A stretch of DNA of 29,308 bases from Bacillota bacterium (GTDB taxonomy: Bacteria; Bacillota; Clostridia; Christensenellales; Aristaeellaceae): the NCBI GenBank assembly GCA_023459275.1, contig JAEWVC010000024.1:1-29308 (forward strand), written 5' to 3'. Positions 16,341 through 24,484 of this stretch are shown piece by piece. Each line of letters begins with the position of its first letter. Position 1 is the first letter of the stretch. The notes beneath the pieces were generated by a model that ran no database searches, was not told where the DNA came from, and saw only the letters and a program-made list of their open reading frames with translations. The position numbers and the translations under genes are program-made.

Positions 16341-17354
16341 TTACGATAGTTTGTTCCAGTCAAATACGGTACCCAGGGGAAAATCCCTGTCCAGGGCGAG
16401 CCTATTGTACACCGCTTCACAGTCCCCGGGCGAAACCACCTGGGAGATCATGGGCTTTGACTTCACCCTGCCGTCCAGCATCAGGTCCATCAGCGTCCGG
16501 TAGTCGTCCGCCCGGGTCCAGTAGCCGGGGGAGGAATCCGTGCCGGGCCGGATATAGTTGTGGCCCCCGATGATGGATATGCCGGGCTTGTGCACCAGCT
16601 GGTAAAAATCGATGGGCTGGGTGCTTTGGCGGGTGCAGCCCGCCAGTACGATCCGGCCCCCCTTGGACGCCAGCTTCAGCGCCAGGGGCAGGGCGGATTC
16701 GGAGCCGGTGACCTCCACGGTGGCGTTGACGTTCCTGCCGCCGGTAATCTCCCGCACCTTTTCCACAAGCTGCGGGTCCTCTGGCGAAAGGCCAGCATGG
16801 GCGCCCAGCTCCACAGCCAAGTCAAGCCGCTTTTTGCTGAAGTCCACGGCGATCACGGGGCAGCCCCCCGCTGCCCGCATCGTTTGGACCGCGAATAGCC
16901 CCAGCAGGCCAAGGCCCAGCACCAGCCCGGATTCCCCCAGCTCCAGGCGGGATTTCCTGACCCCCTGCAGCCCCATGCTGGCAATGACCACCACGGCGGC
17001 GTCCAGGGAATCCACACCCGCAAGCACCGGGTGAAGGGCGCTTTCCTTTTGAATGGTATGCGTTTGGTGCCCGCCGTGGTAGACGATCACCCGCTGCCCG
17101 GCTTTCAGCGTTTTTACCGCATCGCCGCAGGCTTCCACCCGGGCGCAGGCCGAATACCCCAGATACCGCGGAAAAGCGCCGCCCGTATTGTTTTCGCCCA
17201 GCAGGAACGCTTTTTCGGTTCCGGCGCTGAGCACAGTGTATAAATTGCGGACCAGCACTTCATCGGGCCCCAAAGCGGGAAGCCGGTAGCTTTGAAGCTT
17301 TGCTGTGCCGGGGCTTACAAACGCGATCCTTTTTCCTTCCATGTTCCCTTCCAT
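16341..17354 (-). CDS. MDR-family dehydrogenase lacking zinc ligands
   Basis: A 337-residue medium-chain dehydrogenase. The Rossmann loop is GLGLLG (147-152), and VTGSESALPLALKLASKGG and GRIVLAGC follow. Where zinc alcohol dehydrogenases have the catalytic Cys it has LSAGTE (Ala44), and the GHE histidine is replaced in YLGYSAC; the four structural-zinc cysteines are absent. Such GTE-type proteins often sit beside Gfo/Idh oxidoreductases, as here. It is the first gene of the operon. ATG 17354 has GGGAG nine bases upstream; ATG 17342 is an alternative, and TTG 17363 is too close to the site. Confidence 0.85.
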   Translation of the reverse strand: MEGNMEGKRIAFVSPGTAKLQSYRLPALGPDEVLVRNLYTVLSAGTEKAFLLGENNTGGAFPRYLGYSACARVEACGDAVKTLKAGQRVIVYHGGHQTHTIQKESALHPVLAGVDSLDAAVVVIASMGLQGVRKSRLELGESGLVLGLGLLGLFAVQTMRAAGGCPVIAVDFSKKRLDLAVELGAHAGLSPEDPQLVEKVREITGGRNVNATVEVTGSESALPLALKLASKGGRIVLAGCTRQSTQPIDFYQLVHKPGISIIGGHNYIRPGTDSSPGYWTRADDYRTLMDLMLDGRVKSKPMISQVVSPGDCEAVYNRLALDRDFPLGTVFDWNKLS

Positions 17355-17518
17355 ACCATCCAACTCCCGTAAAGAAGCATGCTTTATGGCATGCCGGAAT
17401 TGTGTTATCCGGCACAGGCTGCAGGTACGATACGCATCATCAATACCCCTTCATTCCATGGCAAAAGCTTCTATATGCCCCCTTCTTCATGCCATGTACC
17501 ACAAACAATCTTGAACAA

Positions 17519-17547
17519 ATTATAGAGATTTACAGGAGCCGTGTAAA
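17519..17547 (-). promoter_or_regulatory. Promoter of the dehydrogenase/LplBCA operon
   Basis: On the minus strand TTTACA (17547-17542), a 17-nt spacer and TATAAT (17524-17519). It predicts a ~155-nt leader containing the hairpin TGCCGGA/TCCGGCA (17392-17414) and the palindromes AGCATGCT and GGCATGCC. Confidence 0.7.
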
Positions 17548-17568
17548 TGCGAAATCCGATAAATTTGT

Positions 17569-17584
17569 CAAATTCGAAACTTTC
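17569..17584. promoter_or_regulatory. Candidate operator shared with the sulfatase locus
   Basis: CAAATTCGAAACTTTC is the exact reverse complement of GAAAGTTTCGAATTTG at 2048-2063. It lies 21 bp upstream of the -35 of the minus-strand operon and just upstream of the AraC-gene -35, between the divergent promoters. Confidence 0.5.
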
Positions 17585-17586
17585 TC

Positions 17587-17615
17587 TTGAGCTTTTAGCA
17601 GGGACTGTATATACT
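17587..17615 (+). promoter_or_regulatory. Promoter of the AraC-family gene
   Basis: TTGAGC (17587-17592), a 17-nt spacer and TATACT (17610-17615). The leader is only ~15 nt. Confidence 0.65.
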
Positions 17616-17637
17616 GTGGCCAAAGGAGCGTGGTCCT

Positions 17638-18417
17638 ATGGCGGTTCCGGCTTTTTCAGAGATAACCGTCTCCCAGATATGCGCCGTGGGCCGGGTAAAC
17701 TTCACGAATATCGGGTATGGCACCAAGCAATTGCGGCCGCTGAACGCGATCTACCTGAAGTTAAGCGGCCTGACCACCTATGAGTCCCAGGGCGTCACCT
17801 ATATTTCCGATGCCAGCCACATTGTATTTCTGCCCAAAAATTCCAGCTATACGGTGCATTTTCGCAAGCCGGGGGAATGCTTCCTGCTGGAGTTTGATTC
17901 GCAGGGCCGGGACTATGATCTTCATTCCGCAAAAATCAGCAACCCCTCGGCATTCGTCAACCACATGCTCCGCATCGAAAACCAGTGGCTGTTTAAAAAG
18001 CCGGGGTATATGCCGCGCTGCATGTCCGTGCTCTATGAGATTCTGGCGCTGCTGGACGAGCTGACCAACGCTTCCTACCTGCCGTCCTCCAAGGCCAGCC
18101 GCATTTCCGGCGCGATAGCGCACCTGGAGGAAAACTATACAGATCCGGATCTGTCCATCGGGGAGATCGCGCAGGCTTCGGGCATCAGCGAAGTCTATTT
18201 CCGGCGTCTGTTTGACGAAATCTACCATACCTCGCCTTCCCAATACCTGCGGAATATACGCATCGAAAAAGCCAAGGACCTGCTCATCGGCGACTATACC
18301 TCCATTGAGGATATCGCCCATGCCGTGGGGTTTGCAAGCATCTATCACTTCTGCAAAACATTCCGGCAACTGACCGGGCAGACGCCCACCGCCTTTGCCG
18401 CCACCGCGCATGAATGA
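17638..18417 (+). CDS. AraC-family transcriptional regulator
   Basis: A 259-residue regulator. Residues ~25-105 form a cupin-like sensor domain (YISDASHIVFLPKNSSYTVH). The C-terminal ~100 residues have two helix-turn-helix units: LSIGEIAQASGISEVYFRRL, then IEDIAHAVGFASIYHFCKTF, ending in the family's TGQTPTAFA. ATG 17638 has AAAGGAG nine bases upstream. It is divergent from the dehydrogenase/LplBCA operon, which it most likely activates in response to the imported sugar (inference from position). A terminator follows. Confidence 0.93.
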   Translation: MAVPAFSEITVSQICAVGRVNFTNIGYGTKQLRPLNAIYLKLSGLTTYESQGVTYISDASHIVFLPKNSSYTVHFRKPGECFLLEFDSQGRDYDLHSAKISNPSAFVNHMLRIENQWLFKKPGYMPRCMSVLYEILALLDELTNASYLPSSKASRISGAIAHLEENYTDPDLSIGEIAQASGISEVYFRRLFDEIYHTSPSQYLRNIRIEKAKDLLIGDYTSIEDIAHAVGFASIYHFCKTFRQLTGQTPTAFAATAHE

Positions 18418-18446
18418 CGGATACCGCGGCCCGCCCATGCCATAAC

Positions 18447-18484
18447 AAGGAGCGGAAGGCTTTATTTTCCTTCCGCTCCTTTGG
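18447..18484 (+). terminator. Terminator after the AraC-family gene
   Basis: A 13-bp perfect stem, AAGGAGCGGAAGG with CCTTCCGCTCCTT (18447-18481), loop of nine bases, followed by TTTGGTTT, a weak T-run. Confidence 0.7.
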
Positions 18485-18577
18485 TTTGGCCGTTGGCCTT
18501 CAGGCCTGCTGAAGCCATTGAATTCCTTTTGTCCGGTATTGTGCAGCCGGCCTATGAAGTGCAATCGGTTTTTGGAT

Positions 18578-20368
18578 TCATATGCGTTGCTTGCCTGCCT
18601 GCGTGAACTGTTTGGGCAAAAGAATCGATACGCGGCACCCTTCTCCCGTGCTGTCAATCATAATGCCGTATGGCTCCCCATAATGCGCGCGCACCCGTGC
18701 ATGCACGTTCATCAGCCCCAGGGAATAAACGCCCTCTTCGGCGCTGACATCATTCACGCTGTAATTGGCTAGCTTATCAAGGATCTCCTTCAGCTTTTCT
18801 TCGGGGATGCCGGGCCCGTTATCCGCGACGCAAAGGAGGAGATCGTCCCCGACACACCGGGCGCTGATTTCCAGAACAACCATCAGGGCGGCGGTATCGG
18901 TGGCATATTTGCAGGCGTTTTCCAGCAAGGGCTGCAAAAGCAGTTTGGGGATATGGCAGGATAGCAGCGAGCTGTCCACATGGGTGTGAACGATGATCCT
19001 GTCCGGGAAGCGCATTTTCATGATGTGGATATAGTGGGTGGTTTCCTGGATCTCTTCCTCCAGCGTAACAATGGAGCCGCCCTTGATGGAGTAGCGCAGG
19101 ATGGAGGCAAGGCTGATGGCAACGCTGCGGATGGACTCCTGGCGGGTCAACTGGGCCAGGGACGCGATCAGGTTGAGCGCGTTATAAAGGAAGTGGGGGT
19201 TGATCTGGCTTTCCAGCGCGCGCATGGCGATGTTCTTCTGGCGCACCCGGGCTTCGTATTCGCCTTTGGCGCTTCTGGCCAGCCTGTCGATCATGGAGTT
19301 GTAGCTGCTGCGCAATTGCCCCAGTTCGTTTGTGACCAGGGCGCTGTCCGCAATGGGCAAAAGCTGGTTCTGCCCGTGCTGGGCGTTGTCCATGGCAAAG
19401 GCAAGCTCCCTGATGGCGTTGCCGATCTGCTTTGAAATGAACCAGCTGAAAAAAAGGCCGGCCAGCAGCAGGACACCCAGAAAGATCAGGTACAGATAGA
19501 TGCTGCGCATCATGGGCGTGTGCCACAGGTCCAGCCGGCCATAGGCGATGATCCGCAGGCGGGACACCGGATTGGCGGTTTCGCTCAGGGCATAGGCATC
19601 CCCGCCGCCGCGCACGCGGCGCACGCCGCTTTTTAGAACGCCGCTATCGCTTAAAAGCGCATCGCCGCCTGAAAAAAGCGCGCCGCTGTCCCACAGAAGC
19701 TGATCGCCCTGAAAGAGCGCGTAGGAAGCGTTGCTGCTGCACTGCAATAGCGCGCTGTCCCACAGGGATTTCAAATTATAGTCCACCCGGACAAAGCCTA
19801 TGTTTTGTGTGCCCAATGAATTGCTTAAAAGGTAAATCACCGGCAGCACCGTTATTGTTTGCGTGCTGGCGGTATAGGGCTGAACGGCGGTGACATAGAC
19901 CCGCAGATTCTCTTCCTGCATGGTTTGAAGCCAATCCGTGTGCGCGTCCAGCTTGATGGTGGGGATATGGCTCATCTGATAGGTGCTGTGGTCCATGGCG
20001 TAAAACGTAACGGCCAGGATGTTGCTGTTCAGGCTGGTGGCGTGCTTGATGGCGTTGGTCATGATCCGCTCGTCTTCCCGGAAGTTAAGATCATAGGCGC
20101 CATGCTTTGTTTGGAGGATGCGTGCGATATCCTGGTCGATCAAATGCAGGTAGGCCACACGTTCCGTTTCCGAAAGCATGGTTTCAATGCTGCGCAGCAG
20201 GATGGCGTTGTCGGCGGCTAGGGAGGTGGCGGCCTCGTTCTCCAGCTGCTCCCGCATGGACAAGGTATAGAAAGTTGTTGTCAAAAGGTAAGGCAGCAGG
20301 ATGAGCAGGAAAAAGGACAGCATCAGCATATGCCGCACGGAAAAAAAGAAGGTTTTTGTATGGCGCAC
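18578..20368 (-). CDS. Sensor histidine kinase, YesM/LytS type
   Basis: A 596-residue two-pass membrane kinase. Membrane segments lie at ~14-36 and ~287-311, enclosing a ~250-residue extracellular sensor region (Cache-like by layout). A HAMP linker follows, then the His_kinase domain with the phosphorylatable His392 in QINPHFLYN, the ATPase N-box LLENACKY (481-488), DNGPG (516-520) and GLMNVHARV. The GTG start at 20368 has GGAGG seven bases upstream; the open frame continues to 20452 but crosses the terminator of the preceding gene. No response regulator is directly adjacent. The YesN-type regulator at 22901 is the natural partner in this window. Confidence 0.92.
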   Translation of the reverse strand: MRHTKTFFFSVRHMLMLSFFLLILLPYLLTTTFYTLSMREQLENEAATSLAADNAILLRSIETMLSETERVAYLHLIDQDIARILQTKHGAYDLNFREDERIMTNAIKHATSLNSNILAVTFYAMDHSTYQMSHIPTIKLDAHTDWLQTMQEENLRVYVTAVQPYTASTQTITVLPVIYLLSNSLGTQNIGFVRVDYNLKSLWDSALLQCSSNASYALFQGDQLLWDSGALFSGGDALLSDSGVLKSGVRRVRGGGDAYALSETANPVSRLRIIAYGRLDLWHTPMMRSIYLYLIFLGVLLLAGLFFSWFISKQIGNAIRELAFAMDNAQHGQNQLLPIADSALVTNELGQLRSSYNSMIDRLARSAKGEYEARVRQKNIAMRALESQINPHFLYNALNLIASLAQLTRQESIRSVAISLASILRYSIKGGSIVTLEEEIQETTHYIHIMKMRFPDRIIVHTHVDSSLLSCHIPKLLLQPLLENACKYATDTAALMVVLEISARCVGDDLLLCVADNGPGIPEEKLKEILDKLANYSVNDVSAEEGVYSLGLMNVHARVRAHYGEPYGIMIDSTGEGCRVSILLPKQFTQAGKQRI

Positions 20369-20400
20369 GCGGAGGCCTCCAGACTTTTTGGATCGTCCAT

Positions 20401-20460
20401 AAACAAAAAGGAGCCGATGCACGGCGCGCCGAATACCTAGGACGGCGGGCATGCATCGGC
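20401..20460 (-). terminator. Terminator after the URO-D-family gene
   Basis: On the minus strand GCCGATGCA pairs with TGCATCGGC (outer stem 20413-20460), with an inner GC-rich pairing, followed by TCCTTTTTGTTT. Confidence 0.7.
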
Positions 20461-20472
20461 TTGCCGGCTTTA

Positions 20473-21450
20473 TCAGGCCTTCAGCGCGTCCATCACCCAG
20501 CGGATATGCTGCTGGTCAATATCCGCGGGAACGGTGCAGTCCGCCCCAAGGATAAAGGGTACGCCTTTCATTTCCTTAAGAACAGCGCGCACCGCGGCCT
20601 GTACTTCTTCCTTTGTCCCGCGGTACAGGGGATGGTCCTTGCGGTTGTCCATGCCGCCCAGCAGGATGCTTCCCGCAAACAGGCTCCGGCCTTCGGTGAG
20701 GGATACGCCCTCGATGCCCACCCCCCAATTCTTCACACGGGTGGGATAATCCTTCCAATAGGACAAATGATTCGCGTGACCGGCCCAGGAGCACATATGC
20801 AGAATGTTGTTGGGCGACACGCTGTTGGCGGCGTCGATGATCTTAATTTCGGAAGGTGTGATGATGCGGGCATATTCTTCGGCGCTCATGCGGCCCCGCT
20901 CCGCGCCCTGCACGCTTTGGTAAATGCCGTCGCAGCCGCCTTCCAGGATCACGAGCCCGGACAGATAGGCAAGATCATCGCCGATCACGTTAAGCGCATG
21001 CATGAGCGCCGCTTCGTTTTCATGAAGATGCGCCATCACTGTTGCGTCCCAGCTGCGGCCGGCCAGCGCTTCGGGAGTGAACACATCGCGCTCCCTGACC
21101 ACATTGAAGGGAGAAAACATGTTGTAAAACGTGCAGCATTCGCCAGCCAGCTCGTCGTTTATGCGGCGGCAGCGCTTGACGGATTCCGTGAAAAAGGGAT
21201 CATCATGGGGGAGCGGCGCCACCTTGAACCAGTCTTCCGCGCAGGTGATGGTAACATTCAGCGGATAATTCAGCCCGTCCGACATGATCTTGACAAAATC
21301 CAGGTCGTTGTTCCGGTAATAGGCCAGATGCGCCTGCACGCAGGTTTCCCCGCGGCTTTGTTCGCCGCCGAAATGGAACCAGAAGGACGCAGGCACGCGG
21401 TCGGCTATCTTGCCCGCAAGCACCGCAAGGACGCGTTCACGCTTATTCAT
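20473..21450 (-). CDS. URO-D superfamily protein with methyltransferase-type zinc motif
   Basis: A 325-residue member of the uroporphyrinogen decarboxylase superfamily. It carries H218-x-C220 (ILHMCS) and C305 (GADCTVP), matching the His-x-Cys...Cys zinc site of MtaA/MtbA-like corrinoid methyltransferases rather than true haem-pathway URO-D. In that subfamily the zinc activates a thiol for methyl transfer. No corrinoid protein gene is in the window. ATG 21450 is preferred because GAGGT lies eight bases upstream; the ATG at 21456 abuts it. It precedes the histidine kinase on the same strand, separated by a terminator. The substrate is unknown. Confidence 0.82.
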   Translation of the reverse strand: MNKRERVLAVLAGKIADRVPASFWFHFGGEQSRGETCVQAHLAYYRNNDLDFVKIMSDGLNYPLNVTITCAEDWFKVAPLPHDDPFFTESVKRCRRINDELAGECCTFYNMFSPFNVVRERDVFTPEALAGRSWDATVMAHLHENEAALMHALNVIGDDLAYLSGLVILEGGCDGIYQSVQGAERGRMSAEEYARIITPSEIKIIDAANSVSPNNILHMCSWAGHANHLSYWKDYPTRVKNWGVGIEGVSLTEGRSLFAGSILLGGMDNRKDHPLYRGTKEEVQAAVRAVLKEMKGVPFILGADCTVPADIDQQHIRWVMDALKA

Positions 21451-21500
21451 GGACATACCTCATTTCCCGGGATATTACGCCAAAAGCGTTTCTGTCCTTC

Positions 21501-21529
21501 AGTATAAACATGAAAAGAACCAGGGGCAA
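21501..21529 (-). promoter_or_regulatory. Promoter of the URO-D-family gene
   Basis: On the minus strand TTGCCC (21529-21524), a 17-nt spacer and TATACT (21506-21501). Confidence 0.6.
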
Positions 21530-21545
21530 GGGCTTTTGGGCGATT

Positions 21546-21586
21546 GTCATGATTGTCCCATGCATCAGGTCATGATTGTTCTATGC
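21546..21586 (+). promoter_or_regulatory. Tandem direct repeats, candidate response-regulator site A
   Basis: GTCATGATTGTCCCATGC (21546) and GTCATGATTGTTCTATGC (21569) match at 16 of 18 positions and start 23 bp apart, about two helical turns, as expected for a dimeric AraC-type regulator. The second copy begins 36 bp before the -10 box. The same arrangement occurs at 25858-25897. Confidence 0.75.
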
Positions 21587-21604
21587 CGCGTGCGTGCAAG
21601 CACG

Positions 21605-21610
21605 TATAAT
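21605..21610 (+). promoter_or_regulatory. -10 box of the sensor operon
   Basis: A perfect TATAAT with no recognisable -35 hexamer 17 bp upstream (TATGCC), as expected for an activator-dependent promoter. Confidence 0.65.
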
Positions 21611-21630
21611 GAGACAAGGGGGAGGAGCGA

Positions 21631-22887
21631 ATGAGGCGATACAGGGTGCTGATCGGTGTACTTTTGCTTACGGCGGCTGCGATTGTGGTATATGCCTTCG
21701 GCTTGTACCGGCAGCCGGCGCAGGAGGAAAAGCAGACGCCCCAAGCCGTTACGCTGGAGTTTTACCAGCAGCGGGAAGAGGCGATGGCCGGTTTCACTGC
21801 GGTGATTGAACTTTTTGGCAGGGAACAGCCGCTTATTGAGCTGTTCCAGCGCAACGTTCCCAACACCCAGGAGCTGCTGGTGGCAAGGATCCGCAGCGGC
21901 GATATCCCGGATTTGTTTACCGATTGGCCTACCCAGCTGAACTTTAGCGCCATTGTGGCGGAAGGCGTTGTGGCCGACCTTTCCGGGCAGCCCTTTTTGA
22001 AGGGCGTCAGCAACCATGCCCTTGAAATGGTTGCCGGCCAGGATGGGAAAATCTATGCGCTGCCCCTGAACTACAACTGCATGGAGGTTTATTACAATAC
22101 CGGGATCTTTGAGGAAATGGGGATTTCCGCGCCCGGAACGCTTGGCGAACTGATTTCGGTATGCGATACGCTTGCTTCCGGCGGGGTGATACCCATGGTG
22201 TTCTGTATCCGCGATTATGGGCGGATGGCGCATATCGCGCAGCTGATGCTGGCGACACAGGTGGATCACTATCTGGATCAAATGGACAAACTGCGTACCG
22301 GGCGGCTTTCGTCCGCTGAAAAGGAGGAAATCCTCAATGTGCTGCGCCTTTTCCGCAGGCTGTATGGATACAGCCAACTGAAGGGTGAGGCGGCGTATAC
22401 GTATTACGAAGCCTGCGAACGGTTTGCCAAGGGGGATGCGGCCATGATGATCTCAGGCAGCTATGCCCTCAACACCATCAGCAGCTTTAACACCGGCATC
22501 CAAATGGATGTTTTCTCCTTCCCCGGGGAAACGCGGGAAAAACAGGTGATGCTTTCCAGCATCGACACGGCTGTCTGCGTGGCCGACTCATCGTCCCACA
22601 AGGGGGAGGCGATGTCCTTTTTGAGTTTTTTGATGATGCCTGAAACCAGCCGGCTGTACGCCTCCATGGACATGGGCCCCACCTGCCTTGCGGACGTGCG
22701 CCAGGAGAATCCCATTACGCAAAAAATGAGCGCGCAAATTGAGAGCTATGAAAACGCCAATTGGCTCAAAAGCAGGTTTTCCCTGGAGACCGTGTCGCTG
22801 TTCAGCGAGGCGGTGAGCGCCTACCTGATCAGCGGGGATGAGCAAACGCTCTGGACTGCGCTTGAAGAGGCATTCCAAAAAACCTGA
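21631..22887 (+). CDS. Membrane-anchored solute-binding-protein-like sensor
   Basis: A 418-residue family 1 binding-protein homologue. Instead of a cleavable leader it has an N-terminal membrane segment (~6-26, VLIGVLLLTAAAIVVYAFGL) with no AxA site or lipobox. The body is a clear paralogue of the transport binding protein at 25982: GDIPDLFTDWPTQ versus GDIPPIFSDYPTQ, and GKIYALPLNYNCMEVYYN versus GQSYALPLSQNYMAVFYN. It is 13 bp upstream of the response regulator and has no permease partner in its own operon, which suggests it senses rather than transports the ligand (inference). ATG 21631 has GGGGGAGGAG upstream. Confidence 0.85.
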   Translation: MRRYRVLIGVLLLTAAAIVVYAFGLYRQPAQEEKQTPQAVTLEFYQQREEAMAGFTAVIELFGREQPLIELFQRNVPNTQELLVARIRSGDIPDLFTDWPTQLNFSAIVAEGVVADLSGQPFLKGVSNHALEMVAGQDGKIYALPLNYNCMEVYYNTGIFEEMGISAPGTLGELISVCDTLASGGVIPMVFCIRDYGRMAHIAQLMLATQVDHYLDQMDKLRTGRLSSAEKEEILNVLRLFRRLYGYSQLKGEAAYTYYEACERFAKGDAAMMISGSYALNTISSFNTGIQMDVFSFPGETREKQVMLSSIDTAVCVADSSSHKGEAMSFLSFLMMPETSRLYASMDMGPTCLADVRQENPITQKMSAQIESYENANWLKSRFSLETVSLFSEAVSAYLISGDEQTLWTALEEAFQKT

Positions 22888-22900
22888 CAGGAGGGATTCC

Positions 22901-24484
22901 ATGCGGTTTTTGCTGGTAGAAGATGAGTACTACGCCCGCAAGGCGCTTCGGCAAAGCGTGCTCCTGTGGCAGAAGCACGCCGCCGTGGCGGAGGCCGACA
23001 ACGGCGTAACCGCTTTGGCGATGCTGGAGCAGTCCGGCTTTGACGTGGTGCTCCTGGATATCCGCATGCCGCAGATGGACGGGCTGACGCTGGCGGAGCA
23101 TATCAGCCGCCTTTCCGGCGATACCTATATGATCATGATCACAGGGTACAGCGAGTTTGAATATGCGCAAAAAGCCATCCATACAGGCGTGCGCGATTAC
23201 CTCCTGAAGCCGGTGGATGACGACAAATTGTGCGATGCCCTGACGCGCGCACAGGAATATTGGGAAAAGCTGCGGAAGTATCATGCACAGGAGCAGGCGC
23301 TTAAAAACGACGGCAGGGACATGCGCCGCCTGCTGGAGCAGACCCGCCTGCGCCAATGGCTTGGCGGGCAGGATGTGGAAGCGGAGCAGGATTTGGAATA
23401 CCCATGGTGCATGGTCTTTCGGGTTTTTGGGTTTTCCGTGCCGGCAAAACAGGTGGAGCAGGCCCTGCAAACAAGGCTGCAAGCCCTGGAAGGGGCCCGC
23501 TGCGACCTGTTTTCCGTAAAGGCCGATGATTTGTGCGTGCTCATCCGCTACTTGGGCGAAGGCCCGGACCGCGGCGCGCGGCTTAAGATGCTAAGCGCCT
23601 TGCGGGAGGACCTGCGCCTTGACGGCATGGAAACCCGTATGGCCATGAGCGGGCTGAATGCAACGGCCGATGCGCCGCATGCCTATGCCCAGGCGCAGAC
23701 CGCGCAGAACTTCCGCTTGCTCCGCCATGAGCCCGTTATCTGCTACGGGTGCCTCAAGGAACAGGCGGTTTATGTTGTGAAGCCTGGCCCGGCGGAGCTT
23801 TCGGATTTTGCTCTGGCCCTTTCCATGGGGCAGGAAAAGCAGGCGGGTACCCTTGCGCGGCAGGCGGTGCAGGAGGTGCTTGCCACGAAAAACGCCTCGC
23901 TGGCTTCCCTGCAGGACGCGTTGAACCGGCTGTGCGCATGCATGAACTGCGCCATTGCCCAGACCGTCGTAAGCGGGGACGTGATGGAGGCGGAGCTTTT
24001 GCAGCTGGGGATCAGGACGGAGGACTTTCAAACCTCCCAGGCGCTCTTAAAGCGATTGGATATGCTGATCACCAAGGTTTGCGCGCTGAAAGAGCGTATC
24101 AATGTTTCCAGCGCGGATCAGGTTGTGGCGTTTTTGAAGCAGTATGTCCAGGAGCATTATGGGGAAAACGTCGCCCTGAAGGAATTGGCGGAGAGCCGCA
24201 TTTATCTGAACCCCAGTTATCTGAGCCGGCTGTTTAAGGCGAAAACGGGCACCTCTTTCAAGAATTACCTGACACAGGTGCGCATGGACCACGCTTTGCG
24301 GATGCTTTCCGCAAGGGAGCGGAGCGTGATGAGCATTGCCGGGGAATGCGGCTATGGGGACGCGTCGCAGTTCATTCACCTGTTTCGCAAGCACTACGGC
24401 ATGACACCCAGTGTTTTCCGCGAAACAAAGGCGGAGTACAAGGAAGAAATCTGGCTGGAGAAAGAACAGGAGGGCCAAGCGTAA
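22901..24484 (+). CDS. Response regulator with AraC DNA-binding domain, YesN type
   Basis: A 527-residue regulator. The receiver domain (1-~118) has the acidic pair E7/D8, the phosphorylatable Asp53 in LLDIRMP, Thr81 and Lys103 (LLKP). A ~290-residue middle region follows. The C-terminal ~100 residues form an AraC domain, with VALKELAESRIYLNPSYLSR, then VMSIAGECGYGDASQFIHLF and GMTPSVFRE. ATG 22901 has AGGAGGG five bases upstream. It likely partners the YesM-type kinase at 18578-20368 and binds the tandem repeats before its own operon and before the transporter at 25982 (inference from shared sites). Confidence 0.94.
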   Translation: MRFLLVEDEYYARKALRQSVLLWQKHAAVAEADNGVTALAMLEQSGFDVVLLDIRMPQMDGLTLAEHISRLSGDTYMIMITGYSEFEYAQKAIHTGVRDYLLKPVDDDKLCDALTRAQEYWEKLRKYHAQEQALKNDGRDMRRLLEQTRLRQWLGGQDVEAEQDLEYPWCMVFRVFGFSVPAKQVEQALQTRLQALEGARCDLFSVKADDLCVLIRYLGEGPDRGARLKMLSALREDLRLDGMETRMAMSGLNATADAPHAYAQAQTAQNFRLLRHEPVICYGCLKEQAVYVVKPGPAELSDFALALSMGQEKQAGTLARQAVQEVLATKNASLASLQDALNRLCACMNCAIAQTVVSGDVMEAELLQLGIRTEDFQTSQALLKRLDMLITKVCALKERINVSSADQVVAFLKQYVQEHYGENVALKELAESRIYLNPSYLSRLFKAKTGTSFKNYLTQVRMDHALRMLSARERSVMSIAGECGYGDASQFIHLFRKHYGMTPSVFRETKAEYKEEIWLEKEQEGQA

